Part shown: positions 12,239 through 23,149 of the stretch, one piece after another
Layout of the letters: each line of letters opens with the position of its first letter
Position numbering within the stretch: the stretch's first letter is position 1
From: Macrolepiota albuminosa
Taxonomy: Eukaryota; Basidiomycota; Agaricomycetes; Agaricales; Agaricaceae
Assembly: GCA_027475525.1 (NCBI GenBank)
Contig: JAMWFC010000065.1
Location: 872,188-936,187, forward strand
DNA length: 64,000 nt
Direction: 5' to 3'
Position numbers and translations under genes: made by a program
The notes under the pieces: generated by a model
The model's input: the letters and a program-made list of their open reading frames with translations, nothing else
What the model was told of the DNA's origin: nothing
The model's database searches: none

Positions 12239-13326
12239 TGATAGGACCCCATACAGGATCAGTGCATCAACGGCAGGTTATGGTGATAGGCTTCTACTCA
12301 GACTGAGCGCATCAAGGGACATTATAGGCCGACCAACACTTGACACACTAGAGACTCTAGCGACCAGCCTTGGGTACAGAGCAGCCCTAGCGCGGGCGCT
12401 CTATGGCAAGACTTATTCATTCATCTCAATCACCAGTATCAGCCCCTCAGCGCCCTCCACTCAGTTACTTTGAAGACCAAGAAGGCCCAGAACTCATAGC
12501 GCTAGCACAACGGCGGGAGGTGACTCTGACCAAACCCCGATCAGTACTGAAAGGAGTTAGCAACTGGCACTGTCAATCACCGAGGCACCTCAATCAGAAG
12601 TCTAAAGGAATCAATGACGACGAGACAGGATACACGCAGACCCGACATTTAAATCTATCAAAAGATGGTACAATGTTTAGCGCTAGAATTAGTGCTCACG
12701 GCGTCTGTCGAGAATTCCCCAATCATACCCCGGGATGGCATGGCCAATTAAATTACATCAAAAAGTGAGCAAACTCGTACCACTTCTAAGTAGTTTTAGA
12801 GTCGCCGTTGGTCGCCGTCACCCATGTGCTGCAGGTCGCCGTTGACAGGTGGCCGTTAGCTACAGTCACGAAGGGAGGCGCTAATTGGTAGCGCCGTCAA
12901 TGGACTTATTTTGGAAATACCGTAGCGCATAGTATAAAAACTAGCTACTTGCCATGTATATAACAACAAATCGTAACCTCTTGAGCACCCAGTTACACTT
13001 AGCGTTCAAATTGCGCTAGCATTGCCTGACTTTGTCACCAAGTTCAGCGCTAGCTTCGTCTATCTTGTCTTCGTTGTTTATGGTGCCACCTACAGGCACG
13101 CTATGCTGCGCTATTTGTCTTATTCTCTATAACTTCTCCTAAACTACGATGCTTACCACTTGCTAGGTAGCACCCAAGGCGCTATCATCTAGCGCATCGC
13201 CCTATCACCTCTGCTCGAGCACACCGGGACCCTGCCGGGACTCCTCACAAACCCGTACGCCAGGCGCTGGAGACGGCGTTGTACTGCGTATACATCCAGC
13301 GCACCCAACCACAGTTGGCGTCATCA
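12239..13326 (+). repeat. gypsy LTR2 (1088 bp)
   Basis: Begins TGATAGGACC and ends GGCGTCATCA, followed by TTT and a primer-binding-like site at 13330. TATAAAAA is at 12933-12940. Only the termini resemble LTR1, so it belongs to a different subfamily. Confidence 0.82.
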
Positions 13327-13357
13327 TTTTGGAGCCCACCGCAAGGAGTTCTATTAA

Positions 13358-16036
13358 GGCAGAATTCCGCCAGAAACTCGAGCCCAGCGACAGCGCCGCC
13401 TCCTATTGGAGAGCGCGTTTGAACAAACATTGACTGAGTCACCACACTTACCAGGCGCGCTACCGAGGCAGACTTTAGATCAGGAACTTGAAGCCGCTCC
13501 AGATAGCTTGGCTGAAAGCTTCTTCCCGTTTTCCCGACCGTTTGAATACTTAGCAGGTGAAAACCATACACCGCTTACTCCTTTGGAAGAGCTGTCTAGG
13601 TCATTATCGCCAGAACCTAGCGACTCAGAACTACCCGAGCCAGTACCGACTACGACCACGCCAAGTGAAACTACTACTAACACCACTATTCCTACCACGA
13701 CGTTGACGCCAGCTAATATAGAGCAGGCAAACACACCACGCATGCCGCCAAGAAACCATTTCTCGTCGCCAAAATGGGACAAGACGAAGCCTCATGAGCT
13801 AACACAGTATTTCCGAGAATTGGAATATTTATTACGCGACTGCCAAGTCACCGACAACATGCAAATGAAAGAATACGCCGCCAGATACGTTTCATACAAT
13901 ACCGCGGAATCTTGGACAGGACTGGACGAGTTTCAAGGATTAACACAAGATGCGGTGCCAAGACCATTTACCTACAAGGAATGGAAAAAGGCGATCATTA
14001 AATTGTACCCTGGCGCTGAAGAGTCCATGCACTATACAGTCCTTGAAATCCAGAAACTGGTACAGGATACCTTTGCAACGGGCATTTATATGTTAGGCAC
14101 GCTATCTACTTATTACCGAGATTTCCAGCGAATTGCACGATGGCTAGTACAGAACGGCAAACTCTACAGGAACGAAGAACGGCGCCTGTTCCAACAAGGG
14201 ATTCTGACATCGTTATGGACTCAAATAGCACATCGCTTAGAAATTCTTAAGTCCAACCACCATCCCGAGGAACCCTACGATATAGAAGACATCTTTGAAG
14301 CAGGTAAATGGATACTGGCATCCCCTTCCAGTGACCTTCTAGTACTGATAACGGAGGAAAGGCGCCGCCCGTTGTGGCGCCAGCACCTAGCGCGACTAAC
14401 AACCAGGGAGGCTTTGTCAAGAAGGAGGATCTAGAAAATGCAGTCAACACGGCCGTCACAAGCATTATGAGCAAATTGGAAACGTTAATCTTGACTAGCC
14501 TTAATGCGCCACGAGGTAATATGCAACCTGGGCTTTGTCACTTCTGTGGCGAGGCAGGACATACGATGACTCGAGGGCGCTGCGCTATCCTCGAACAGTA
14601 TCTATGCCAAGGAAGAGCGCGTCGGGGTGCCGACGGTAAAATAATCCTACCCTCAGGCGCTAACATCCCTCTATATCCCGAGCACCGGACTTTCCAGGGA
14701 CGAATTGATGAATGGCACCGACAAAACCCTGGGAACTTAGCGACGGGCAACCTCAATAGTACGGCCGCGACGGAGGCAGAGGCAACTCCACAACAGGCGC
14801 TAATCCATGAAGTACTCCAGCTTAATGCTGTTAGTGAGCGACCAACGTTGTCACGAGAGGAGAGGATTGAGACATTGGAAAGGGAGCTAAAGTCGCTAAA
14901 GAATCAGGTTTTTGACAGTGTCGAGATTAAAAAGAACAAGCAACCGTTGAAAGACTATAGACTCTCAGGCGCTATGTCAGATCCAGCACCAGCAAAGCCC
15001 TCGAATCCCAGCATCAACGACGACACACCTGATACAGCCAAAGCATCAGCTAGCACGGAACTGCCACTACACCTGTATTCAGGACTTGCTGGTAACTACG
15101 CTCCGCCTGTCAATCGAAACTTTGGGGTGCCAGACAAGCCAGCAGGAGGCTACCGACCAATGGCACCAATCTACGACATAGAAAAATCCAAGCAAGTATT
15201 CGATCGTATTATGAAAAGTCAAGTCACAATGTCAGTAGGGGAGCTATGCAGTGTGGTGCCAGATGTCAGGAATCAGATGCATATGGTGGTTACCCCTCGA
15301 CGAAATGTAGCTAACAATGTAACGGTGGTGGACGAATGCGACAACGCGCTACCTGGATTCGCGTACATAACAGAGACAGTAGCACCGGAAATCAAAGAAG
15401 AGGCCGCGCCACCCAAAGAAGCTACGTCAATTGACCTGGTCGAAACCTACCTTAAGTCACTAAAATCTAGCGACGATCCTGCCATCCTCACTGTAGCCCA
15501 AGACTCTCACACGATTCGCTCGATTATGTTGACAGTTGATGGAAAAAGTGAGATAGAGTCTATCATGGACAGCGGATCACAGATTATTTCAATGGCTGCC
15601 GACGTCGCTAACAAGCTTGGCATCATTTACGATCTGACCATCATTCTTAATATGCAAAGCGCTAACAGCACTATTGATCGATCCTTGGGAATGGCCCGTA
15701 ACGTGCCATATGCTGTTGGCGATCTTACATTTTACCTTCAAATCCACATTCTTAGATCGCCTGCATACGACTTATTATTAGGGAGGCCCTTCGACGTCTT
15801 AGCCCGATCAGTAGTCAAGACGACGTCTGAAGACAAAACAACGCTAACTTATTATTAGGGAGGCCCTTCGACGTCTTAGCCCGATCAGTAGTCAAGACGA
15901 CGTCTGAAGACAAAACAACGCTAACTATTAGCGACCCTAACTCGGGCGTCAGGAGAACGGTACCAACGTTCCCCCGGGGGAAATTCCAGAAGCCGGGACC
16001 AAGAAAGCGACCTTATGTTAGTGACGACCCTTGCGA
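13358..16036 (+). pseudogene. gypsy gag-protease, internal region 2
   Basis: Gag is open from 13358 (just after an in-frame TAA) through MPPRNHF at 13741 to about 14330, where a frameshift moves the coding frame. It then continues through the zinc knuckle CHFCGEAGH...C (near 14539) and the protease MDSGSQIISMA (near 15568). Duplication D at 15770 shifts the frame; with it collapsed, gag-pro reads on to 16036. No premature stop was noted before the frameshift, so this copy is better preserved than region 1. The two copies differ at many residues but align throughout. Confidence 0.83.
15770..15926. repeat. 77-bp perfect tandem duplication, copy D
   Basis: Units 15770-15846 and 15847-15923 are identical, with 3 further matching bases. 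The duplication truncates the protease frame at 15858. Confidence 0.97.
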
Positions 16037-17438
16037 GTGTTTTCCGGCGCCATCGAGGAGATGAGTGATGAGGATCATGGAGATGAAGCGCTTATCTTGG
16101 ACTATAACCATCGGACTGGGCAAGTAAACTTTATATCACATACCCCTTTAGCCCATGAAATCTTGAATTCTTCCTCGTCGCTTACTAGCGAAGCGTTATC
16201 CTACTTATACCTCACTGCGTCAGATATTACTGAAAACCTTTCAACAGACACTTATTTCGTTTCTACTCCCGACTCTAAAGAACCTTTGATATCAGGTTTC
16301 GCTAGAAACCATGACTCTATTTATAATATGTTTGCTAACAATAGTACCCCTAAGCGCAAAGGGGTTCAAGTCAAGAAGAAATATAAACCCGTAGCGCTTA
16401 AAACGAAACCGGTAGCAAGCGCCGTACCCAAGGAATTCCGCATCGAAAGAAAAATAATAGGCAACCCTTTGGCTACCATGCCAAAACTCGACCCAAATCC
16501 ACCACCCTTCGAACCAACAGGACGATTTACAGAAGAACAAAAGGCGCTATTTCTTAGCACCCACGATACCGGCTTTCTCTCGACGGAGGAAATGGACGTA
16601 TTAGTCAACATCATGCAAAAGCAGAATGAGGCTTTCGCATGGGAGGACTCAGAGCGCGGTAAACTTAGAACTGACTTCTTTCCACCAGTGGTTATACCGA
16701 CAATACCACACGTACCCTGGACTGAGCATAACCGACCCATACTCCCGGGCATCGAAGCCAAAGTCTGCCAAATTATTCGCTCTAAGATAGCGGCAGGTGT
16801 ATACAAGCCTTCTAATTCGGCCTACCGCTTGAGATGGTTCTGCGTACTGAAGAAAAACGGGAAGCTACATATAGTTCACAGCCTAGAACCGCTAAACAAA
16901 GTCACCAGAGATGGTTCTGCGTACTGAAGAAAAACGGGAAGCTACATATAGTTCACAGCCTAGAACCGCTAAACAAAGTCACCATTTATCATTCAGGGGT
17001 ACCGCCATTTCCCGATCACGTTGCTGAATCTTTCGCGGGACGAATATGTGGCGCTACCCTGGATTTGTACGTTGGCTATGACGAGCGCTTAATCCATCCT
17101 GCCTCTCGCAACTTGACGACGTTTCAAACACCGTTCGGGGCGCTACGACTAGTCACACTTCCTATGGGATGGACAAACTCGGTACCGATATTTCACGACG
17201 ATATTACGTTCATCCTACAGCCCGAAATACCCCACCATGTGCTCAGCTTCATAGACGACGTAGGAGTTAAAGGCCCGAAGGATTGGCGATTGGTAGAGGG
17301 CAAGCCCGAAGTTCACCCAGAAAATCCTAATATCCATATGGCGCTATGGGACTTCTTTCAACTGGTTAACTGAGTACTTCAGCGCATGAAGTATTGTGGC
17401 GGTACGTTTTCAGGGCACAAGCTTGTTCTTTGTGCGCC
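16037..17438 (+). pseudogene. gypsy pol, internal region 2, truncated in RT
   Basis: The frame is -1 relative to gag-pro, entered at GTGTTTTCC as in region 1. It encodes the linker (KRKGVQVKKKYK) and the RT palm with FIDDVGVKG. It carries a 77-bp duplication (16831-16984) and a TGA at 17371, where region 1 has CGA. The sequence stops being pol at about 17438 (GTFSGHKLVLCA) and jumps into LTR3. RNase H and integrase are missing. Confidence 0.83.
16831..16984. repeat. 77-bp perfect tandem duplication, copy E
   Basis: Units 16831-16907 and 16908-16984 are identical. Collapsing them gives RT sequence colinear with region 1. Confidence 0.97.
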
Positions 17439-17594
17439 TGTCAGGGGACTCCTCATTCCTTTCTTCTTTCACTCTTTATTTCTTCACTCTCCTTTCATTC
17501 ACTTCCTTATTTCTTCTATCATTCTCTCATTTTGCTGTTACTACTTTTTCAACACTAGTTATATTTGTTACTGACCAAACTTTGGGCATCATCA
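17439..17594 (+). repeat. gypsy LTR3 remnant (3' end of LTR)
   Basis: GGGACTCCTCA is followed by a T/C-rich tract, then TATTTGTTACTGACCAAACTTTGGGC ending in ATCA (quoted as two blocks: TATTTGTTACTGACC and AAACTTTGGGC). The end matches LTR1 with one change. CCGC follows as the second target copy. Confidence 0.8.
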
Positions 17595-17598
17595 CCGC

Positions 17599-19564
17599 AG
17601 AGCTGACTTCACCCACTCGACCTTGTCATAAGATCATAATAATGGAAGCAGGGCAAGCATTTTTCGATGACATGCACAAAAGAAATGAGCGCTTGGTCAA
17701 ACTGCGTACTGACCATCAAGCCTGATTACTCCCTCATCAGGGCCTCTCCGCCATTGTCAACCTCGACACTCTCCATGACACTGTGGAATTTTCGTCATCA
17801 ATGATAGACATAACAGATCTTGAACCACTTGCAATAAGTGATTACAAAGTGTATGCAACATTTGGCACCGATACTCTGAAGTTCAAGACGTCCAAATCCT
17901 TCAACCTGGACAAAGCACCTGATAATTATTTCGAGGCGACACACCGACCAGATGCTCCTGTATGGCATGCAGCAATGGAATAGGAAGTCGACAGCCTGCA
18001 CCAACTCAAAGTCTTCATTCCAGCTGATTTGCCTCCTAATCGAAAGGCTATAGGAGTCCGCTGGGTCTATGCGCACAAGTTCAATCCTGACAGGTCGATC
18101 ATTCGGGGAATGGAGAAGGCACGACTCGTAGCACAGGGCTTTAGCCAACGCCCAGAAGATTATGAGACAATTTACGCACCAGTGGCGAAAATGATGAGCA
18201 TCCGAATTGTTTTAGCCTATGCTGTGATGTACGATTTGGACCTTTTTACGTTTGATGTGAAGACCGCTTTTCTTAATGCCCCCTTGTCTCAAGAAATCTA
18301 CTGTAAACAAATACCTGGATTTCCAAATGAGACTCCGACAAAGGTGAACAGAGTTCTTTGTGCTCTCTACGGTCTGAAACAAGCATCACACGAGTGGTAC
18401 AAAGTCATCAGAGAGGAGCTTGAATCTTATGGTCTAGTAAGATGTGGTGTCGATCATGCAGTGTTTTATGGTTGTTTTTCGAAACCCCCCGACGAATCCA
18501 TCCCATTACTCGATAACGGTCGGGAATTATTCATTATCATATGCCTTCACGTCGACGATGGACTCAACACGACTAACTCGAAGGCTCTATATGACTGGAT
18601 AATCAAACAAATGAGAAAACGATTTGAAGTAAAGGACTCAGGAACAACAGACCTTTACCTTGGAATCCGAATCAACAGAGACCGATCACAAAAGAAACTC
18701 TGGATATCACAGAAAGGCTACATACTTGATCTTCTAACAACATATCACCTACTTGACACGGCACCTCTGTCACTTCCCATAGCAGGAAAAATCGAAGACC
18801 TCCCCGACCCTCCGCCGAATGTGTTACCAGAAATAGCCAATGACAATGTAAAGCCACACTTCCAGCGTCTTGTTGGATTGATACTGTATCTTAGCTTGTG
18901 TACAAAACCAGACCTTGCATTCACAGCCATGTTGCTGGGACAACACAATTCGAATCCCACTAGAAAGCACTTACTAGTGGCCAAAAGAGTTCTACGTTAT
19001 CTCTCTGGAACACGAAACTATGCGATTGAGTACAATTTTTTGAGATCGCCGCAAAACCCACCAGTTCGCATGATACTTCTGACGGATTTTGGTACAGTCG
19101 ATGCAGACTGGGCCTCTGACTCTACAGATCGCCGAAGTGTTTCAGGTTATGCGTTCTTTATTTTTTCCAGCCTTGTTTCTTGGTCGTCCATCAAACAACA
19201 AACTGTGGCCCTTTCTTCGACAGAGGCTGAGTACATGTCGATAGCTCATGCTATGCAAGAAGCTCTTGCCATTCGGTACTTCATGACCTCCTTGAATCTC
19301 CTGATTCCTTGTCCCTTTCCAATTTTCTGCGACAATAAAAGTGCCCTCGACATTGCAAATTTGGACTCAACAAATACACGATCCAAACATATCAACATTC
19401 GCTACCACTTTATACGTCAACACCTTTGCAGTGGTTTATTCACGTCATCTTGGATACCGACTTCCAAGATGATTGCGGATATTTTTACGAAACCGCTAGG
19501 AAAGGACCTCCATTACAAGTTTGTGAAAGCATTGGGTATCATATCTTTCTCTCAAGACTCATGA
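17599..19564 (+). pseudogene. copia pol, C-terminal part: RT and RNase H
   Basis: Resumes the frame of the 2-1699 fragment. The RT begins near VRWVYAHKFN, has the DVKTAFLNAPL block and the catalytic HVDDGLN. RNase H shows DADWASD and ALSSTEAEYMS, and the end has IADIFTKPLG typical of copia. TGA at 17723 and TAG at 17981 lie in frame; from 18029 to the stop at 19562 the frame is open. With one copy of CCGC retained, the codons before 1711 and after 17598 join without a shift. Confidence 0.93.
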
Positions 19565-19604
19565 ATTTTCCTTTATCTTGATCACTTTGTCACTGATGGG
19601 GTTG

Positions 19605-19890
19605 TGTTAGACGGTTACTATCCTATTGAGTCAGTTGGACTACGTGATTCTGTGATTTGAGGTTTAAGTGTGCAGTCATATGACATTACATCCTCAGTTG
19701 TCATCTATCATCTAGACGATTCACTGAGGATGTAAGTATTCGATTGTACTATACATTATTCCTTTACTAATTGTACATTACTGGACAGTCTTAAACTGTT
19801 TCGTAGGTATGATTAAAATAGTTGTCATCTATCATCTAGACGATTCACTGAGGATTCTTAAACTGTTTCGTAGTATTTCAAACTGGTCTT
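19605..19890 (+). repeat. putative copia 3' LTR
   Basis: TGTTAGACGG follows a GATGGGG purine run about 40 bp after the pol stop, the usual copia PPT/LTR arrangement. A 34-bp stretch (GTTGTCATCTATCATCTAGA...) recurs at 19697 and 19821, and TCTTAAACTGTTTCGTAG recurs at 19789 and 19856, so the LTR has internal repeats. The right end is a guess because the 5' LTR is not in the window. Confidence 0.5.
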
Positions 19891-21611
19891 GCACAAGCTA
19901 ACTACGAGGGACTAAGTGAGTGAGTAGGATAGTAGGTAGAATGGAGTGTAATGAAGTAGGGATGGTGGGAGGGGATTTTGAAACATGTGATGTAATGTAG
20001 TGCAACGATCGGCGCTGCGAGCGCAGTGTGAGACGACCTTGTAATGTATGAAGGAGTAAGAGGCTTACCTGTGAGCGCAGTGTGAGACGACGAGGTTCTC
20101 GCTACGGCGCTCGCAGATATTTAAAGGCTATGTAACAATGGGCAGTTAGACAAAGGATGCGGTGGCCAGTGTGTAGGGTCAGATGTGATAAGTGTGACAA
20201 GTGAAGTTGAGGTGATCTAATCTAAGGGCCCGAATTAACCCCGGGCAACCCCCCATCACACACTTGCCCGATCCAGTGACTGGTATTTATGTACATGCCT
20301 CCTGACCAGATGGTGATTCAGGTTCTCAAGTTCACCCCTCCATCACTGTATGTTTTGTCACATGTGTTTGGCTGTGCCACTTGTAAAATGTTTTCTTTAT
20401 TTGTAATATCTCAGTGCATCTCACATTAATATGCACAGAACTGAGATATAAATGTCTTTACTTTATATTATTTATTTACTTACTTGGTCTCCTAGTTGTA
20501 TTACTTACAGGTGACAGATATAGTTCATCTCACATTAATGTGCATGAAACTGAGTTGTATTACTTACAGAATATGAAACTTTGCACATTAATTTCTAACA
20601 AGAAACAGATGATAAGCTTAACAAATTCTGGTCACAGAAGGAAGTGAGCTTTCAATTCATCTTTACTAGAGAAAAGGATATATTTTTTCAAAGAGAAATT
20701 CAAAAAGGAATACATAGTGACTTTCAATGTCTGTTGAGAAGCTCAATATAATTCCTTTTTTTGAAATAAAAATGCATAAAATTTTTCTGCTAGCAATATG
20801 ATAGTAAAGAAATATGACTTTTATTTCAAAAACAGTTCAGAGAGAAAGGTATAAATTTCCCTAACTTTTGCAACAAGAAATTATATATATTTCCTAGGGA
20901 AAAACAACATTGAAATACCATGAAGCTTTCCTCATCTCTTTTTCTAGAGGAAACAGGTCAGTGAAATAAGCAGATTTATCCAATTTGGTGACAAAGTAGG
21001 AGCATGGAAACGTGTTTGATGGATGTAGGTGGTGATGGGCAGAGTATCCAAGGCATGACGAAAATTTAATGACAGTGGGGGCACGTCAATGTGTTTAATA
21101 GACATAAATGGTGATGGACAGGGTTATCCAAGACCTTGATGGAAATTTGATGACAGTGAAGGCTATCACAATCGATCAATATCTGTGCTCAACCCTGTCA
21201 ACAGCAACAGCCATCAAACACATACGGCGTAAACGTTATTCATCTACTGATAGGAAGTGTTTCCTTGAAGGGCACAAAAATCTAGTAAACAGATCTTGGC
21301 GGCTGGAGGTACTCGTGGAATCCAACAAGCTAATTAATCTGGTAAAGGAGAGAGGTGTTGTTGTGCAAAGGTGAGACTCAAATCAGTGTGCGGTGACTCT
21401 GACCATATCTGGCAGCCTCATGTCGCAACTCTGGGTCCGTAAAATGTAGTGATGTTGGTGGCCTGTCCAGCCGGTACCGGTGCAGCCCGTTCTCCATCTG
21501 TTGCCGTTACTAGCCAAACATAGTCATTTGTCATGCTTTATCCGGAGGCCTTTTTCTTCTGCTATATATACAAAAGCTACAAAACCCTCTTATCAATAGT
21601 GCGATTCAACA
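19891..21611. other. intergenic; AT-rich with short degenerate repeats
   Basis: No supported gene. GAGCGCAGTGTGAGACGAC occurs twice (20017 and about 20073). TCTCACATTAATRTGCA occurs twice near 20412 and 20526. Two imperfect copies of a roughly 75-bp unit (GTTTRATRGAYRTA...GACAGTG) lie at 21012-21082 and 21090-21163. A TATATATA box at 21563-21570, about 42 bp before the hydrolase ATG, is the likely promoter of that gene. Confidence 0.6.
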
Positions 21612-22880
21612 ATGGCTGCTTCCTCTACCTATACCTTGACTGGCGGAATCAACATTTACTTTACCGATAGTGGAGCGCCTCCATCCTCCACAGACTATAC
21701 AACCCTACTCATTCTCCACGGCAGCGCTTTTAACGGAGGTATATCTCTGATGATCGTATCTCAAACACTCTTTGACATCTAGCAGAATGTTTTGAAAAGA
21801 TGCACACCTTGTCACACGAGTACAACTTGCGGACTGTCATCTGGAACCGCAGGGAATATCCTGGTTCGACTAAGTACACTGAAGCGGAAATTGATGACCT
21901 TCGTAATGGACGCAAGGTTTTCGTAGATCGGCTAGCCATCCAGGTCGGCGACTTTGTCAGACAATTTATCGAGAAGGAGCGCGTCCCGAAGATTAGTAAA
22001 GATCGCAAAAGTGGAGGATTCGCTATCTTGGGCTGGTCCATGGGAACTGCGACTGCCATGCCTCTGTTCTCGGATCGGAGCCTATTCAGCATGGAAACCT
22101 ATGTTCTCTTGGAGGAGTATGTTAAAGACCTCATTCTTGACGGTATGGATATCAAGATCAATCCTCACTGGTTATCGTCCGACTGATGCCATTATCAAGA
22201 TCCTCCACACCTCTCCTTTGGAATCGTACTTCCCCATGACGCACAAGTCTATAATCCATGGGTTGACCCCGACTACAAGACACCCGAGGAGATTTACCAG
22301 AATTTCACCTTTTGGGTTAGCTCGTACTACGATCATCCCGACTTTTATGCCGCTTGCCTTCCAAATCTGGACCACAGCAAACGCACCGATCATAGCACAA
22401 TTACATCATGGACCCCAGAACAGTTCCAAAGATTCTACACCGAATTGGCTGCTACTCGATCTGAATTGCCCATGTAAGCAACCGAGTTTTAATAAGTTGA
22501 TTTCTCTTTCTCACACGATATATAGGTATGTTCAGCCAATGCAACAAACACTGAATGATCTCGCGCAACGTGTTCTGTACGACGAGAGCCTCACTCAGAC
22601 AATTTTCCCGAAAGTTCCTGTGACTTTTATCGGCGCAACACGCACCAACTGGCAATGTGCTTGGGGTTACCTTAAAACCAAGGAAAGATACGAAGAGGAG
22701 GTGGCCAAAGGCCGTAAAGTAAGGACCATGCGTTTCTTCGTAATCGAAGGCGGGAACCACTTTGTGAGAATTGTTCAACCATAACGTGTATACTCGGCGG
22801 CTCAAGGCACAGCATAGGCACACTGGGATAATCCCAAAGAATTATTTGACCTGATCGTGACCGGAATCAGGACCCGTTAA
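21612..22880 (+). CDS. alpha/beta hydrolase-fold protein, five exons
   Basis: Exons: 21612-21738, 21783-22142, 22200-22473, 22526-22763, 22818-22880; all junctions keep frame, giving about 353 aa. The N-terminal strand with LLILHGS is the oxyanion-side HG motif. The nucleophile elbow is GWSMG (Ser), and the late GGNHFAHWDNP supplies the probable catalytic His. REYPGSTKYT follows the second exon start, as in fungal alpha/beta hydrolases of the AB_hydrolase_1 type. The second intron ends in a tandem acceptor (TAGCAG), so exon 2 may start at 21783 or 21786, changing one residue. The substrate cannot be told from sequence. A TATA box sits 42 bp upstream. It is convergent with the next gene, 270 bp away. 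Confidence 0.85.
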
Positions 22881-23149
22881 AGCCTGACAACAAGACCTGG
22901 GGTCAACTACGTATGCTTGCTCAGGGGATGACCAAGATGCCTGCTCATATGATACATGGCTTGTACCGAGATGCAACATGGAGATACAGTGGGCGTAGTC
23001 CGATGATGTAGCAGATAATAAACTGTCGATTCTGTGGCCATATCTATAAATTAATATTCGAGGGGACGGACAGACAATTATGAAAAAAATTGCTTACGAA
23101 GTCGAACATTGCCCAGGATTCAAAACCAGTAACGCCAGAACTTGCAATT

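Larger units (their letters stand above)
1711..17594 (+). mobile_element. Ty3/gypsy insertion, mosaic LTR1-internal1-LTR2-internal2-LTR3
   Basis: It starts TGATAGGACC and ends GGCATCATCA. CCGC precedes (1707-1710) and follows it (17595-17598), so the outer ends belong to one integration event. Inside are two related but clearly diverged gag-pol units (roughly three quarters identical in protein by eye), separated by LTR2. LTR1 and LTR2 share only about the first 40 bp and the extreme 3' end. LTR3's 3' end matches LTR1, not LTR2. Four or five 77-bp duplicated junctions lie inside, so the internal order may reflect assembly choices as well as biology. Confidence 0.85.
1..19890 (+). mobile_element. 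Ty1/copia retrotransposon (5' end outside window), interrupted by a Ty3/gypsy insertion
   Basis: The copia element enters from the left edge with an open pol frame and continues after the gypsy insertion (1711-17594) to a pol stop at 19562-19564. Protease, GAG-pre-integrase, integrase, RT and RNase H occur in copia order. The pol frame is continuous across the insertion site: codon GC|A is split between 1710 and 17599. Three in-frame stops (TGA 1697, TGA 17723, TAG 17981) make it inactive. The 5' LTR lies outside the window. The 3' end is set only roughly, from the putative LTR start at 19605. Confidence 0.9.
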
